From Carya illinoinensis (taxonomy: Eukaryota; Streptophyta; Magnoliopsida; Fagales; Juglandaceae): 64,000 nt of DNA. The stretch lies in NCBI RefSeq assembly GCF_018687715.1, contig NC_056760.1, positions 37,896,001 to 37,960,000 on the forward strand, in the 5' to 3' direction. Each line of letters opens with the position of its first letter. The stretch's first letter is position 1. The notes beneath the pieces are model-generated. The model searched no databases. It had not been told where the DNA came from and saw nothing but the letters and a program-made list of their open reading frames with translations. Below are positions 35,076 through 46,865 of this stretch, piece after piece. Made by a program: the position numbers and the translations under genes.

Positions 35076-35985
35076 TATTAGATTTTTATATCCATGTACT
35101 TATTTTTTTATGTATATTCTTGGAGAAAATTACGAGTTTTATTCCGTCAGCGATATATAATATATGTGGTAGCTCCTGATTCTCTGCTTCTCATGTAAAT
35201 CTAGATCTTATGAATATATGATGACTCTTTGATGGATTTCATTTCAACTTCGTTGCAGCTAAAATTGGGGCAATTTATGCTCCAAGTTTGGCGATTTGCT
35301 GCATAATGTAAATTGTAAAGTGGCGGAACCAGAACTTTGATTTTGGTGGCCATATCCAGCTATAAATGACGATTATGCATGCTTGCATACATGCATATGT
35401 GTATGTATATGTTTATATTATATAGTTTGTTGTTTAAAATTACAAAAAATACATTATAGATGCAATTTCATTTCATATATATATATATTCCTTCAATTTA
35501 TAATAATAATAATAAAATGTTTTTTTTTATCAACTTGATGATTGGTCATATTAAAATTTTTAATTCAAACGAAATAAGAAATTTCACTGCACATTTTTGT
35601 TCATTCATTTTTCATTAAGTAAAAGATTGATTCATTGATTAAAGAACTTAGGAATGCAAACTGGAGAAGATAAAATATACTAGAGCCAAGTAGTTTTCTA
35701 AGCCCAGCCCAAAGTTGAGAATCTTATGAGGAGGAAAGAATGAGAGAATGAATGAGGGGACAAAAGGTTGAGAAATGACAGAGTATCAGGAGAAAAATTG
35801 GAGATGTGACATAAATGAAGTAGGGGCAGAAAATAAAAGTGAGGGAACTAGACAATTTTAGGGGATTCTTCTTCTTCTTTCGAAGTTCTTCCAAACTATG
35901 ACTTCAACTTCTCCTTGAGCTTCTTCAACTTTGCAACTAGAACATCAACTGTATTATATATATGATATATATTATATATATTATA
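35076..35985. other. Left flank of the large Helitron
   Basis: AT-rich with no gene supported. GTGGCGGAACCAGAACT near 35323 resembles the end of another old DNA transposon. The Helitron insertion site follows an A at 35985 in a TA-rich tract. Confidence 0.45.
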
Positions 35986-36079
35986 TCTATCTATAATAAT
36001 AAACGCCTATCTCATTGCTACAGTAGCCTTTCTCATTCCGTTTCCGTTTTTAATTTTGTGCTGATTGTCCGTGTAAGTC

Positions 36080-36270
36080 TTCACAGAGTTATTCTTTGCA
36101 GTTATTCTTTGCATCTGTCAGTTCACTTTTGTCCATTTTCAATGCATGGTTACAATTATTCTTTGCATCCGTCAGTTCACTTTTGTCCTTTCCAATGCAT
36201 GGTAACAGTTATTCTTTGTAGTTGTTTCCGTCGGTTCACTTTTGTCCCTTTCCAATGCATGGTTAACCAG
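36080..36270. repeat. Tandem repeat, about 60-bp unit, three copies
   Basis: Each unit contains TTATTCTTTG, a GTCAGTTCACTTTTGTCC-like block and CCAATGCATGGT. The copies differ by small indels. The array sits 100 bp inside the 5' end of the Helitron. Confidence 0.8.
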
Positions 36271-36414
36271 GTATCAATATAGCCTTTGTCCATCATCAGT
36301 GCATGCATGCAGGTAACGTGTCAGCCATGTTTTCAGTCCATTAAAAAAACATTACTGATAAGTATTAAATAAATAAAACTCTTCCAGCCAATTTCCAAAT
36401 GTCAGTCATGCTAA

Positions 36415-36645
36415 AATAACGAATCTAACTAATAAATTAAAAAATCAAAACCCAATGTAGCTAATAAAAAAATCAAAACCCAATGTAGCATGACTGAAAT
36501 CAAAACTAATAAATTAAATGCATGTGTGCAGGTAACGTGTCTAAAAAATCAAAACCCAATGTAGCTAATAAAAAAATCAAAACCCAATGTAGCATGACTG
36601 AAATCAAAACTAATAAATTAAATGCATGCGTGCAGGTAACGTGTC
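36415..36645. repeat. Tandem repeat, about 110-bp unit
   Basis: Two near-identical copies carry CAAAACCCAATGTAGC twice each, then GACTGAAATCAAAACTAATA and GTGCAGGTAACGTGTC. GCAGGTAACGTGTC also occurs at about 36310, giving a partial third copy. Confidence 0.85.
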
Positions 36646-37064
36646 AGCCATGCTTTCAGTCCACTAAAAATACATCACTGATCAATATTAAATAAATCAA
36701 ACTCTTCCAGCCAGTTTACAAATGTCAGCCATGCTTCCAGCAGTTTAGAAAATGATCACTCATGACATTCTTTCAACACTTCCTGCACAACTAAAATTAA
36801 ATCTGTCAGATTAAATAAATCAACACTTCCAGCCTAAATAAATCAACACTTCCAGCCTAAATAAATCAAACACGAATTTAGCTAACAAACTCAGTATTAA
36901 AAAAAGGTGTTCCCTCCTAAAGAAGGAAAAAAAAAATACATAAATGTCAGTCATCCTTTCAGTCCACTAAAAATACATCACTGATCAGTATTGATTTAAA
37001 TAAAAAGAGTAATCATGGTTTTAGCAGTGGTTTTGCAGGGTGATTGGACATCGTGGAGGATTGA

Positions 37065-37300
37065 GGAGAACAGAGCACTTTAAAAGGGTCTTTATGGGTC
37101 ATTTGTGGTTTAATGCTAGCTTGTTTCGTGAAGTTGGTTTGGTGTTTTCTTTAGAGGTACATATTTCCTTACGTGTGTTATTTCTTGGTTCTTCTCTCTT
37201 CTCTATAGAACAGTGCACTTTAAAATGGCCTTTATGACTTATTTTTGGTTTACTGTATGCTGGTTGTGAGAACTAATTTGGTGATTTTTCCCTGAGGTAC
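37065..37300. repeat. Diverged two-copy direct repeat in the Helitron 5' region
   Basis: AGAACAGAGCACTTTAAAAG (37068 on) and AGAACAGTGCACTTTAAAAT (37207 on) begin two blocks about 100 bp long that both end in GAGGTACATATTT. The order of words is conserved and the sequence has diverged. Confidence 0.65.
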
Positions 37301-39419
37301 ATATTTTTCCATTGTTTACTGCAGTACTTATTGTTTTCTGTTTATTTTTTCTTGTGAATTTTTTTCAGGTGTTGTTGGTTGGGGACTTTCAGAGTTTTAC
37401 ACATTTCTGGTTTTTATCTTTGTAAGTATATAGTGTGGTTTACTTTGTTATCTTTAATACTCTTGTGTATTCTTACAGTTTATGGGTCAACGTGTGGACT
37501 GTGCATGAACTGTGTTTCAAATTACTCTTATACTCTTATTATAAATAAGGAAGTTTACATTTTTTTTATAGGTATAAATAAGGAAGTTTAAACACACTGT
37601 TAAACACACAGTATCTTATTTCTATTTCTTAATTCTTATGCATCTAAATGTATAAAAACTTTTAAAAAAACTGTAAACAAATGGAACAACAGTTAAATCA
37701 TGTGCCACCAAAAAAATAAATCAGATCAATTAAATCAAAAAATGAAAAGGAGAATAAAACAATTACATGCAAACCAAAATAATCTGCCTATACATAGGTA
37801 TAAATAAGGAAGTTTAAATTATCAAATATGAATGACCCACAAACAGAAGAAATAAGGAGATAAGTAAGAGCCAACAAATATTAAGTAGCAAAAACTCTAA
37901 AGCTGCGTTCAAGCCAACAAACAGATGTATGAAGAAATAATGCATGGATTCTACTTCAAAGAAACCATCACAAAGGGATGCCCATGCATCGAGCTACATG
38001 TAATGAGTAACTCAAATTCTATGTTTCACAGAAAACAACAAGCTGCAGAAATTGTACAGAATCATGAAATGACTTGTACATGATTTGTGATAGTCAGGAC
38101 GAAACAAGCACAACATTAAATCCCAATATTGCAAAGGATTGAGAAATTCATACCGATTGCTATACAGAATTCTAACTTCCCACGAAATTGTATTATTTCC
38201 ATTATGACAGAATCCTAAGCTAAGGCCAATATAACAATTAGGATTAGAAAATGTAATATACATACCTAGAAATACCTACACCAACACACAGTGACAGGGT
38301 TAGATAAACTAAATTTATAAGGGCGTATTCGAACCAGAAATATATATAATATTCGAATGAAAAAAAAATCTGATGCGCCCATAATTAAAGTGGAACAGAA
38401 ATACACAAACGTGGGCAAAAGTTTGTCAATTCATTCAATAATTAAAAAAAGCAGTATGCCATCAACAAATGCGTATCTAGGTACAATTAGGTTAAGATTT
38501 ATAGACCAAGTACGCCTTTTCTAATTAATAGTAGCCTAAGAAATTTTACATCCTGAACGTACTAATTAACAGTGGCCTAAGAAATTCTAATTAACAGTGG
38601 CCTAAGAAATTTTGCCTAATTATTCCAACTAGCTATACATATGTACCTGAAAGTATAGCCACGTACAGTGCCCCATTTATGTAGGAAACCAACATACCCA
38701 GAAAGCCAAGACATACCCAAAAACAAAAACTACAACGAGATATAAGAAACATATAAGCTAACTGCATCATTGACCACATGATGAAAAGGAAAAATAAAAA
38801 AACCACAATACTTAAACCAACATCAAAACTTCTCCCCCAAAACAAACCAACAGCACAGAAAACTAATCCCAATCACATCCTTTAAATCACAGAACAAAAA
38901 ATCATAGGTTCGAAAATCACATATCTAAAAAATATACAACAATGCATTATACCTAAAAAATTAACTTCACACAAGAATAACTATACAAAACATATTTGAA
39001 AAAGATTTTATCTATACCAACACAAATCGATTTTACTGTAAAAAAGTAAATACAAAGTTGCATATGAAATCACAAGACTAAAAAAAATTAAACCATATTG
39101 ATAAGAAAACATAACTGACCCATTACTGTACAGCTCAGTAATTTACAGACAACTAACTCACTTAGGTTATCTGGGTCAGTTTATTGTCAAAGAAAACCTA
39201 AACCCACTTAGGTTTAGGGGTTGAATCTCTGTATCCACTTGTTTAACAAAAATATAATTTAAGCAAATAAACGTCAGCATGAACATGATATCATGAAGTA
39301 AAATAAAAGAAACCCATCAATCATGACATACAAATAAAAAAGAAACCCACTTTTTTTTTTCAAAAACAAAGAAATCGGATCCTTTAAACGAAAATAAAAA
39401 ATAAAAATCATACCTTGGA
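37301..39419. other. Helitron interior with no supported gene
   Basis: No frame here looks like a protein family. Short direct repeats (AATTAACAGTGGCCTAAGAAAT, about 38560-38610, two copies plus a third variant) are the only structure I see. Confidence 0.5.
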
Positions 39420-39510
39420 TCCTCTACCACAAGATGAAGATGGCCTCACAGATCGGGGAGAGAGAGAGACAGAGGCTTACCGAAATGCCAGCGGTGAGGG
39501 TTTCGTCTGT

Positions 39511-39547
<37 letters not shown>

Positions 39548-39760
39548 CTGGAGACGAGAGACGAGACCGCTAGGGTTTCGTCTGCTCGTGAGTTCTTCAC
39601 TGCAGGAAGAAGGAAAGGGGGTCGAGGCCGGGAGGGGGGGTTGCAGCGTGGGTGATACGAATGAGAGGAAACTTGTTTTAGGGTTTTAATTAGTCTAAAA
39701 CGGCACCGTTTTGAAGAGTTGGGACTGGGCTTCACATGCCACACGGGCTGGGCCCCAACT
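39420..39760 (-). promoter_or_regulatory. Possible promoter and 5' leader inside the Helitron
   Basis: This block is much richer in GC than its surroundings. On the minus strand it shows AAAACGGTGCCGTTTT, a C-rich leader, two ACGAAACCCTA words and a (CT)n tract (39504-39542), then a possible donor GTAAGCCTCTG. These are hallmarks of plant 5' leaders. No downstream coding exon on that strand is recognisable, so it may be a captured promoter. Confidence 0.35.
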
Positions 39761-41029
39761 CATACACATAGCAACCCAAGCAAACCTCACCCAAAACACA
39801 ATACACCAACCAAATGTAAAGGACCCAATCCGAAAAACAAATTAACATGTTGTGTTGTGATTTACTGGTTAAAAAATACCTTAACACAAAATACACAATA
39901 ATTTTTATAATAGTAAAATAAAATAAGGAAAATAATAATAATAAAATAAATAAATAAATTGAAATTGAAGAGTCAATAATAATATAAAATGTTATTAGAA
40001 AATTGAAGTTTATATAATTATATATTATTGTGACAAAACAAGTCTTTTTATATTTATTCTAACTATAAGTATAAAAATATACATTTCATAGTATATTTTT
40101 AATTTTTGTCATTAATCCATTCATCTTTTAGTGCTTTCAACTCTCCTTATTTCACTTCAGTGGTATTATTATGGCTTTTAGCAAATAATGGCTTAATAAA
40201 AGTTTTAAACCATAAAACTTATTCTTTAAATAAAAAACAGAGAAAAAACATATGATATTTACAACCAGCAAATGGCGAATGCAAAATATTTTCCAACCAT
40301 TTCATGGCATGTTTTGATTAAATTTGTCATTTGAATTATACTATTTATAGTTATTTGTAAATTCTTCGTCATTAAAGGCAATGGTTTTTTTGAATTTGTT
40401 AATTTGATACATTATTAAAAAAAATTATGAAGTAATGATAAAACCAAAAACACTTAGGACATTCTTCCTTTCCAAGAAAAGAGAATATAATTTAACATAT
40501 TTTTGAATTTGTGAATTCACTACACTATTCAAAAAATCAAAATTTATATTTTGATGATAAAACCAGAAACTCTTAGGATATTTTATGAAATATCTTTTTC
40601 TTTTTAATCTCTTTTTCTATGCAAGGGATAAAAGTTTTCAGTGTTTTGAAAATTATTATTGTAATAAGTTTTGTTATTGCTAAAAAATGTAATAAATATG
40701 CCAAATTCTAAATCTTTTTTCCTAAGTATTTTAGAAAGATTTTGGTTTTTTTTCCATTTTTTAATTTATTACTAAAAAGTTAAAAACTTTTTGGTTAATT
40801 ATATGCAACCATATTTATTACAACATACATTTTATTCTCTATGCATTAAATTATCGATTGAAATCAATTTTTAAGGGAAGAAAAAAAAAATTCAACAATT
40901 TATATATGTGTGTGTATATAATACAATCAAAACTTACAATGCCTTTTGTGTCTAAACAGGAATTGTTCTCATCAAGAGATCTAAATATATAAAAGACTCT
41001 CTATTGTTCACTTCAAGACCTGTAAGTGC

Positions 41030-41092
<63 letters not shown>

Positions 41093-41550
41093 CTCTTTTT
41101 GCTGGTCCCTACTTATAATTTTTTTGCGGGTACTTGCTTTGAATAGCAAATTAATTTTGAGAAATATTTTATTCAATAATTTTGATATGTGATATCAATC
41201 TGTGCTTTTTATAAATTCCATTTTCATGGTATTTTTTCATTCCATGTGTTATTTTGTTATCTTCATTTCCTTGTTGATTTAAAGTATAAATAATTTGGTT
41301 GTATGTATTTTTCAACATATGAATCAACGAAATTGTTTATAGCATTTAAAATGCATCATGGATGTATGGATTTCGCATTAAGCAGTTGTTATTTGCTTTG
41401 GTTGTGTGGATCAGTATCCAACTTTTGGAAGAATCATTTCGCTTCGTTAACATAATGAGAAGTGGTAAGATTGTGTTAAGAAGTTATGTAGCATTTGTTT
41501 TGAAATAGTAATATTAATTTTGTTAAAGTTAAGTTTGGAGACTATTTTTT
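39761..41550. other. AT-rich Helitron interior upstream of the helicase gene
   Basis: No gene is seen. An (AT)n tract lies at about 41031-41086. The promoter and first exon of the Rep-helicase gene are probably within the last few hundred bases, but I could not place the start codon. Confidence 0.5.
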
Positions 41551-44500
41551 GAAGATCATAGAAAACAACGAGCGAAGAATATCCCGTATAAAGATTTACC
41601 AGAAGAGAAAAAGGAAGAACTCCGTAGAAAACAGAGAGAGAGATATGCTAAAAAAAAAGCATCTAGCAGCAATTCCCTCCAATTAAAAGATTCAACTTCA
41701 TTTGGTGGTGATCAACTGACTACATCAATTGATGAACTTTCAAATGATGATGTCCAACATATAAACATCATTCAAGACTTTACTGTTCTACAAAAGGTGT
41801 CAAAGAGACAACGAATTCTCGATGCTGATGTTGACATCGGTGAATTGATTTCATCTCATGAAGTATGTGTCCCTCCTGGTGTAAATATCTGTGCGATTGA
41901 TTCAGAGGCAACTTCATCATTACACAATGTCACAGATCGTTCTAATTGTCCGAGTGATTCTATGGATTTTCTGACACGTAAATCAGGAAATACATACATA
42001 GATGAAACAACCGTCTCTAATCAGTTTCTGATTCAACAGGTTTTCCTGAAATTCTTTTGTCATCTTTGTTATTCAAACATCCTTATATTCTTTTTCATTG
42101 AAATTTGAGAACATTCTATTTAAATAGGCTCCATGTGTTGTTCGGGAACAACCAAGTTTTGAAACAAGTATATCGCCACCTTGTAGGGGTAAGAAACCAG
42201 TATAATTATATTATTCATTCTTCTAATTCCATTATCAACTCTTGCCACTCTTCCAGTAGTGTGCTTGGTCAGACCATTCAAAGAACAATCGATGAGTTTA
42301 CACCTATTGTCTTATATTCACTTTTGAACTTAATAGGTGAGGGGCATCGCCGCTCTGCTGGACTTAGGCAATTATTACAAGTCGTTCCATCCGAAGCGTA
42401 TTCTTTGCCATATGTGCCTTGTTGCAGACATTGTAAAGCAAAGCGATTCTATCATGAAACAAACGGATTTTGTTGTGCTGATGGGACAATTTCTTTGGCC
42501 ACAAATGCTATTCCTGATCAACTTTATGATCTTTTCACCTCCAACACAGATGAATCTGCGCATTTTAAGACCTATGTTCGGACTTATAATAATAAGTTTG
42601 CATTTACATCTTTTGGAGTTAAATTCGATAGAGATCTTTGCAGACGGAATAGAGGAATTTATACCTTTTGAACTCAGGGACAGATCTATCACTATATCAA
42701 TGATTTAATCCCTTTAAATGGTCGTCCTTCTTATCTCCAATTGTATTTCTATGATACGGAGCATGAATTAGAAAATCGCATTTCTGATTCAGACAGAATG
42801 AATCCATCAATTATAGCTCAACTCATCGATATTCTTCGCATCAATCCATATTCTGTGTTTTTCCGGTCTCTTGGTGATTTGCCAAATTTGGAAAATCAAG
42901 TAATCCATATAAGATCAGACGCTGGTCTAGATCAACGTGTATTCAATGCCCCGACATCTTCACAAATTGCAGCAATATGGGTTGAAAATGAAGATGCAGA
43001 TCAGCTAGGAGGACGAGACATTTGTGTCTTTAGTCATTCTGGTGGAAGTCATATAGTTCAATATTATTTTGGCTGCTATGATCCACTTCAGTATCCGTTG
43101 TTATTTCCTCTTGGCGATACTGGTTGGCATCAAGGAATTCAAAGGGTCAATAGAGGAAGCACATTAACAAGTAATGAAACAACCCGATTAATAGATCCTC
43201 ATCAATCAATGTCAGCAGAAGAATTACTTGGAAGAGAACAGCGAGGTTATATTATAATCTTAATCTTCCCATTTTGTACTTAGTTTGTAGACGTCCAATT
43301 TTGTAATATTGTATTCCCTTACAACTTTTGCAGCATTAAGCAGAAAAAGGAAGGATCCAATTGTTTCGTGCCGTGAATATTATTGCTACAAGTTACAAAT
43401 CAGAGAAAATGTCAGATCAATTTTGTTACTGTCTGGTCGTCTATTGCAACAATTTGTTGTTGATATGTATGTTAAGATTGAGACGTCGAGATTAGATTAT
43501 TTTCGTAGCAAACAACAACATATTCGATCTGAGTTATATCAAGGTATTGTTGATACCATTACACTTGGGGAAGTTGATGCTTCTAAAGTTGGAAAACGGA
43601 TTATTCTGCCTTCGTCATTTATTGGGGGTCCAAGAGATATGCGAAAAAGATATATGGAAGCAATAGCTTTAATTCAGCGTTATGGTAAACCAGACATTTT
43701 TTTAACAATGACGTGCAATCCAAACTGGCAAGAAATTTCAAATGAATTACGTCTGCATGAGGAGAGTCAAAATCGGCCTGATTTGGTTGCTCGGGTCTTT
43801 TGTGCAAAATTAGAAGAATTAAAAGATCGATTATTCAAGTAGCAGATATTTGGAAAAGTCTCAGCATATGTTTATGTTATTGAGCACCAAAAAAGAGGGC
43901 TTCCACATGCACATTTTTTAATTATATTACAGAGAGATTGGAAACTCTATGCGCCTGAATCTTTTGATGAGATTGTATCGGCAGAAATACCTGATAAAAA
44001 TACAAATTTGCACTTGCATAATGTTGTTATCAACCATATGATCCATGGACCATGTGGAGTGTTGAATCCAACAAATGTTTGCATGAAAAAAAATGGTTGT
44101 TGCAAAAGCCAATATCCAAAAATTTTTGCATCAGGTACGACTGTTGGAAATAATTGCTTCCCAATATATAAGCGTTCTGACAATGGAATAACTGTCAAAG
44201 TGAGAGGCCATAATTTGGATAACCGTTGGGTCGTTCCATATAATCCGTATTTGCTTGCAACATTTGACTGTCACATTAATGTCGAGATTTGTTCTACGAT
44301 AAAAGCAGTCAAATATCTTTATAAGTATATTTACAAAGGGCATGATCGTGTTGCTTTCAATTTGGTTTCTGAACAAAACAATCAACAAATTGATGAAATC
44401 CAACAATTCCAATCGGCCCGATGGATTGCTCCACCTGAAGCTATGTGGAGAATATACGGCTTCATTGTTAATGAAATGTACCCAGCAGTATATATTTTAC

Positions 44501-46653
44501 ATTTACATCTTGAATATCAACACCAAGTAACTTTTCGAGCAAATGAAGACTTAATCAATGTTCTCAACTCTGATCGGTCTGCAAAATCAATGTTAACAGA
44601 ATTCTTTGCATTAAACCGGGTGGATGAAAATGCCAGGACATTGTTGTACAAAGAATTTCCAGAATTTTATGTTTGGAGCCAACAATACAAAGAGTGGACT
44701 CGTCGGAAAAAAAAAACTGTTATAGGTCGAATTGTTACAGCAAATCCATTTGAAGGCGAGAGGTATTATCTGTGAATATTGCTAAATCATGTAAGAGGAC
44801 CTTTGTCGTTTGAAGATCTTAGGACAGTTGATGGTGTCGTGGCTCCAACATTTCGTGAGGCAGCAACTATGCATGGTTTGCTACAAAGAGACAGTAGCTT
44901 AGAAGATTGTTTACATGAAGCATCTCTATATCAAATGCCGTCCAGTTTGAGACGACTATTTGCAACTATTTTGGTTTATTGTAATCCAACCAATCCGAGA
45001 GAGCTTTGGGAACGTTTTGAGCAAGATATGTCAGTTGATTTTAGGTCGACTGAAGATTCTATGTTGAATGTAAGAATGCAAGTTTTGCACTCAATCTCTT
45101 TTACACTTGAATCAATGGGGAAAGACATTAATTCGTTCCATCTTCTTGATGACGACATTCGTTTTGATGAAGACCAAGTCGAATCTAGGGAAATCGATGA
45201 TGAATTGGCTGTTGAAATTCCAGAAGAAGATATTGTTGCATCAGAAGCCCTTAATAGTAAACAACGACATGTCTATAATTTAGTTTTGGGAAAGGTTTTT
45301 TCTAATGAAGCTGCTACATTCTTTGTTGATGGCCCTGGTGGGACAGGGAAGACATTCCTATACAAGGCACTTCTTGCCGCAGTAAGATCAAGAAAATTAG
45401 TCGCACTTGCAACTGCTTCATCTGGTGTTGCTGCATCTATCCTTCCTGGAGGTCGAACAGCACACTCGCGCTTTAAGATTCCACTGGATACTGATGAACA
45501 TAGCATGTGTTGTGTCAGTAAACAAAGTGTCATCGCGAAGTTACTACGTGTGGCAAGGTTAATTATATGGGATGAGGCCCCTATGTCAAGAAAACAACAT
45601 ATTGAAGCATTAGATAAAATGCTACGAGATATTAATGATTCAGAATTAACATTCGGTGGAAAAGTTGTCGTTTTTGGTGGAGATTTTCGCCAAGTTTTAC
45701 CTGTAGTTCGTAAAGGAACAAGACAACAACATGTTGACGCCAGTTTGGTTTCTTCTTACTTGTGGCCTACATTGATCAAGTTTCATTTAACTGAAAATAT
45801 GCGAGCAAGATTGGATCCAGCATTTTCAGAATATGTGTTAGAATTGGGCAACGGAATGCCACCAATCACAGTTGATGAAACTATAAAAATTCCTGATGGC
45901 ATGCTTGTTCCGTATGAAGATGATTGCACTTCTTTGGATCATTTAATAAATGCTGTTTTCCATGATATTCATGAATATTCAATAAATATTTCAGCTATGA
46001 TGAATCGGGCCATATTAACACCAAAGAACAATTATGTTGATGAAATAAATGCATTGCTAATTCATAGATTTCCTGGTGAGATTAAGCGATATTATAGCTT
46101 TGATGAAGCAATAGATGCATCTGAACAATCAGTTATGGAGGATTTTTTAAATACTCTAACCCCAAATGGACTTCCTCCTCATGAATTGTTACTGAAGATA
46201 AACTGTCCTACCATGCTGCTTAGAAACATTAATCCTTCAGAAGGACTATGCAACGGAACACGTCTAATTTATCGAGCTTTTGATCGAAATGTCATTGATG
46301 CAGAAATCGCAGTTGGGCACTACAGCGGAAAAAGAGTCTTTATTCCAAGGATCCCATTCTTACCAAATGTTGATGAAAATAGTGGCTTCCCATTCAAACG
46401 AACTCAGTTTCCTATCAGATTAAGTTTTGCAATGACTATAAATAAGTCACAAGGGCAAACATTGGATTTTGTTGGAATATATTTACCTCAACCTGTTTTC
46501 TCACATGGTCAATTATATGTGGCTCTATCAAGGGCAAAGACTGCCTCTACAGTAAGGATTTTACTACGGCCAGTGTCAACTGAACGATCAGAAAAGAACT
46601 GCACAAAAAATATTGTCTATACGGAATTATTAAGATTAGCATCTTCAGATTAA
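41551..46653 (+). pseudogene. Helitron Rep-helicase (RepHel), three nonsense codons
   Basis: Four exons read in one frame: about 41551-42039, 42128-42188, 42337-43245 and 43334-46653. Domain order: a basic N-terminal segment (EEKKEELRRKQRERYAKKKA); a Cys/His cluster (CCRHCKAKRF, FCCADG); the Helitron-like N domain (LSGRLLQQFVVDMYVKIE, then CNPNWQEI); the HUH nickase motif PHAHF (43903-43917); a two-tyrosine motif YLYKYIYKG (44314-44340); and a PIF1-type helicase with Walker A GPGGTGKT (45331-45354), LIIWDEAPM, VVFGGDFRQVLPV, TINKSQGQTL and LYVALSRA. It would nick and unwind DNA for rolling-circle transposition. In-frame stops at 42669-42671 (TGA), 43840-43842 (TAG) and 44773-44775 (TGA) break it; no frameshift is seen. 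The first two exon limits and the start codon are uncertain. Confidence 0.93.
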
Positions 46654-46865
46654 TGTTAAATGGGTAATGATTCAATTGTATAATTTCAGTTTAATTACTT
46701 CAACAAAATTGCGCATTTAATAGAATTTTCTTTTCTGTATGTTTAGTATTGTGTTTTTTAATTTATTATACTTTTCAATTCTCTTTGCAATTTTTTTTTT
46801 TTAATTTAGTATTGGGTTTACTATACTTACACATTTAATATCTTTGTATATGAACAGCTTTAAAG

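Noticed and set aside
36080..36660. Possible CRISPR-like array
   Set aside because: The repeats are ordinary tandem duplications without unique spacers, in a plant transposon.
39424..39744. 106-residue minus-strand frame
   Set aside because: Composition is dominated by a CT tract and leader-like sequence; kept only as a possible promoter region.
42337..44530. Overlapping open frames on both strands within the helicase region
   Set aside because: They are shadows of the RepHel reading frame, which alone carries the family motifs.
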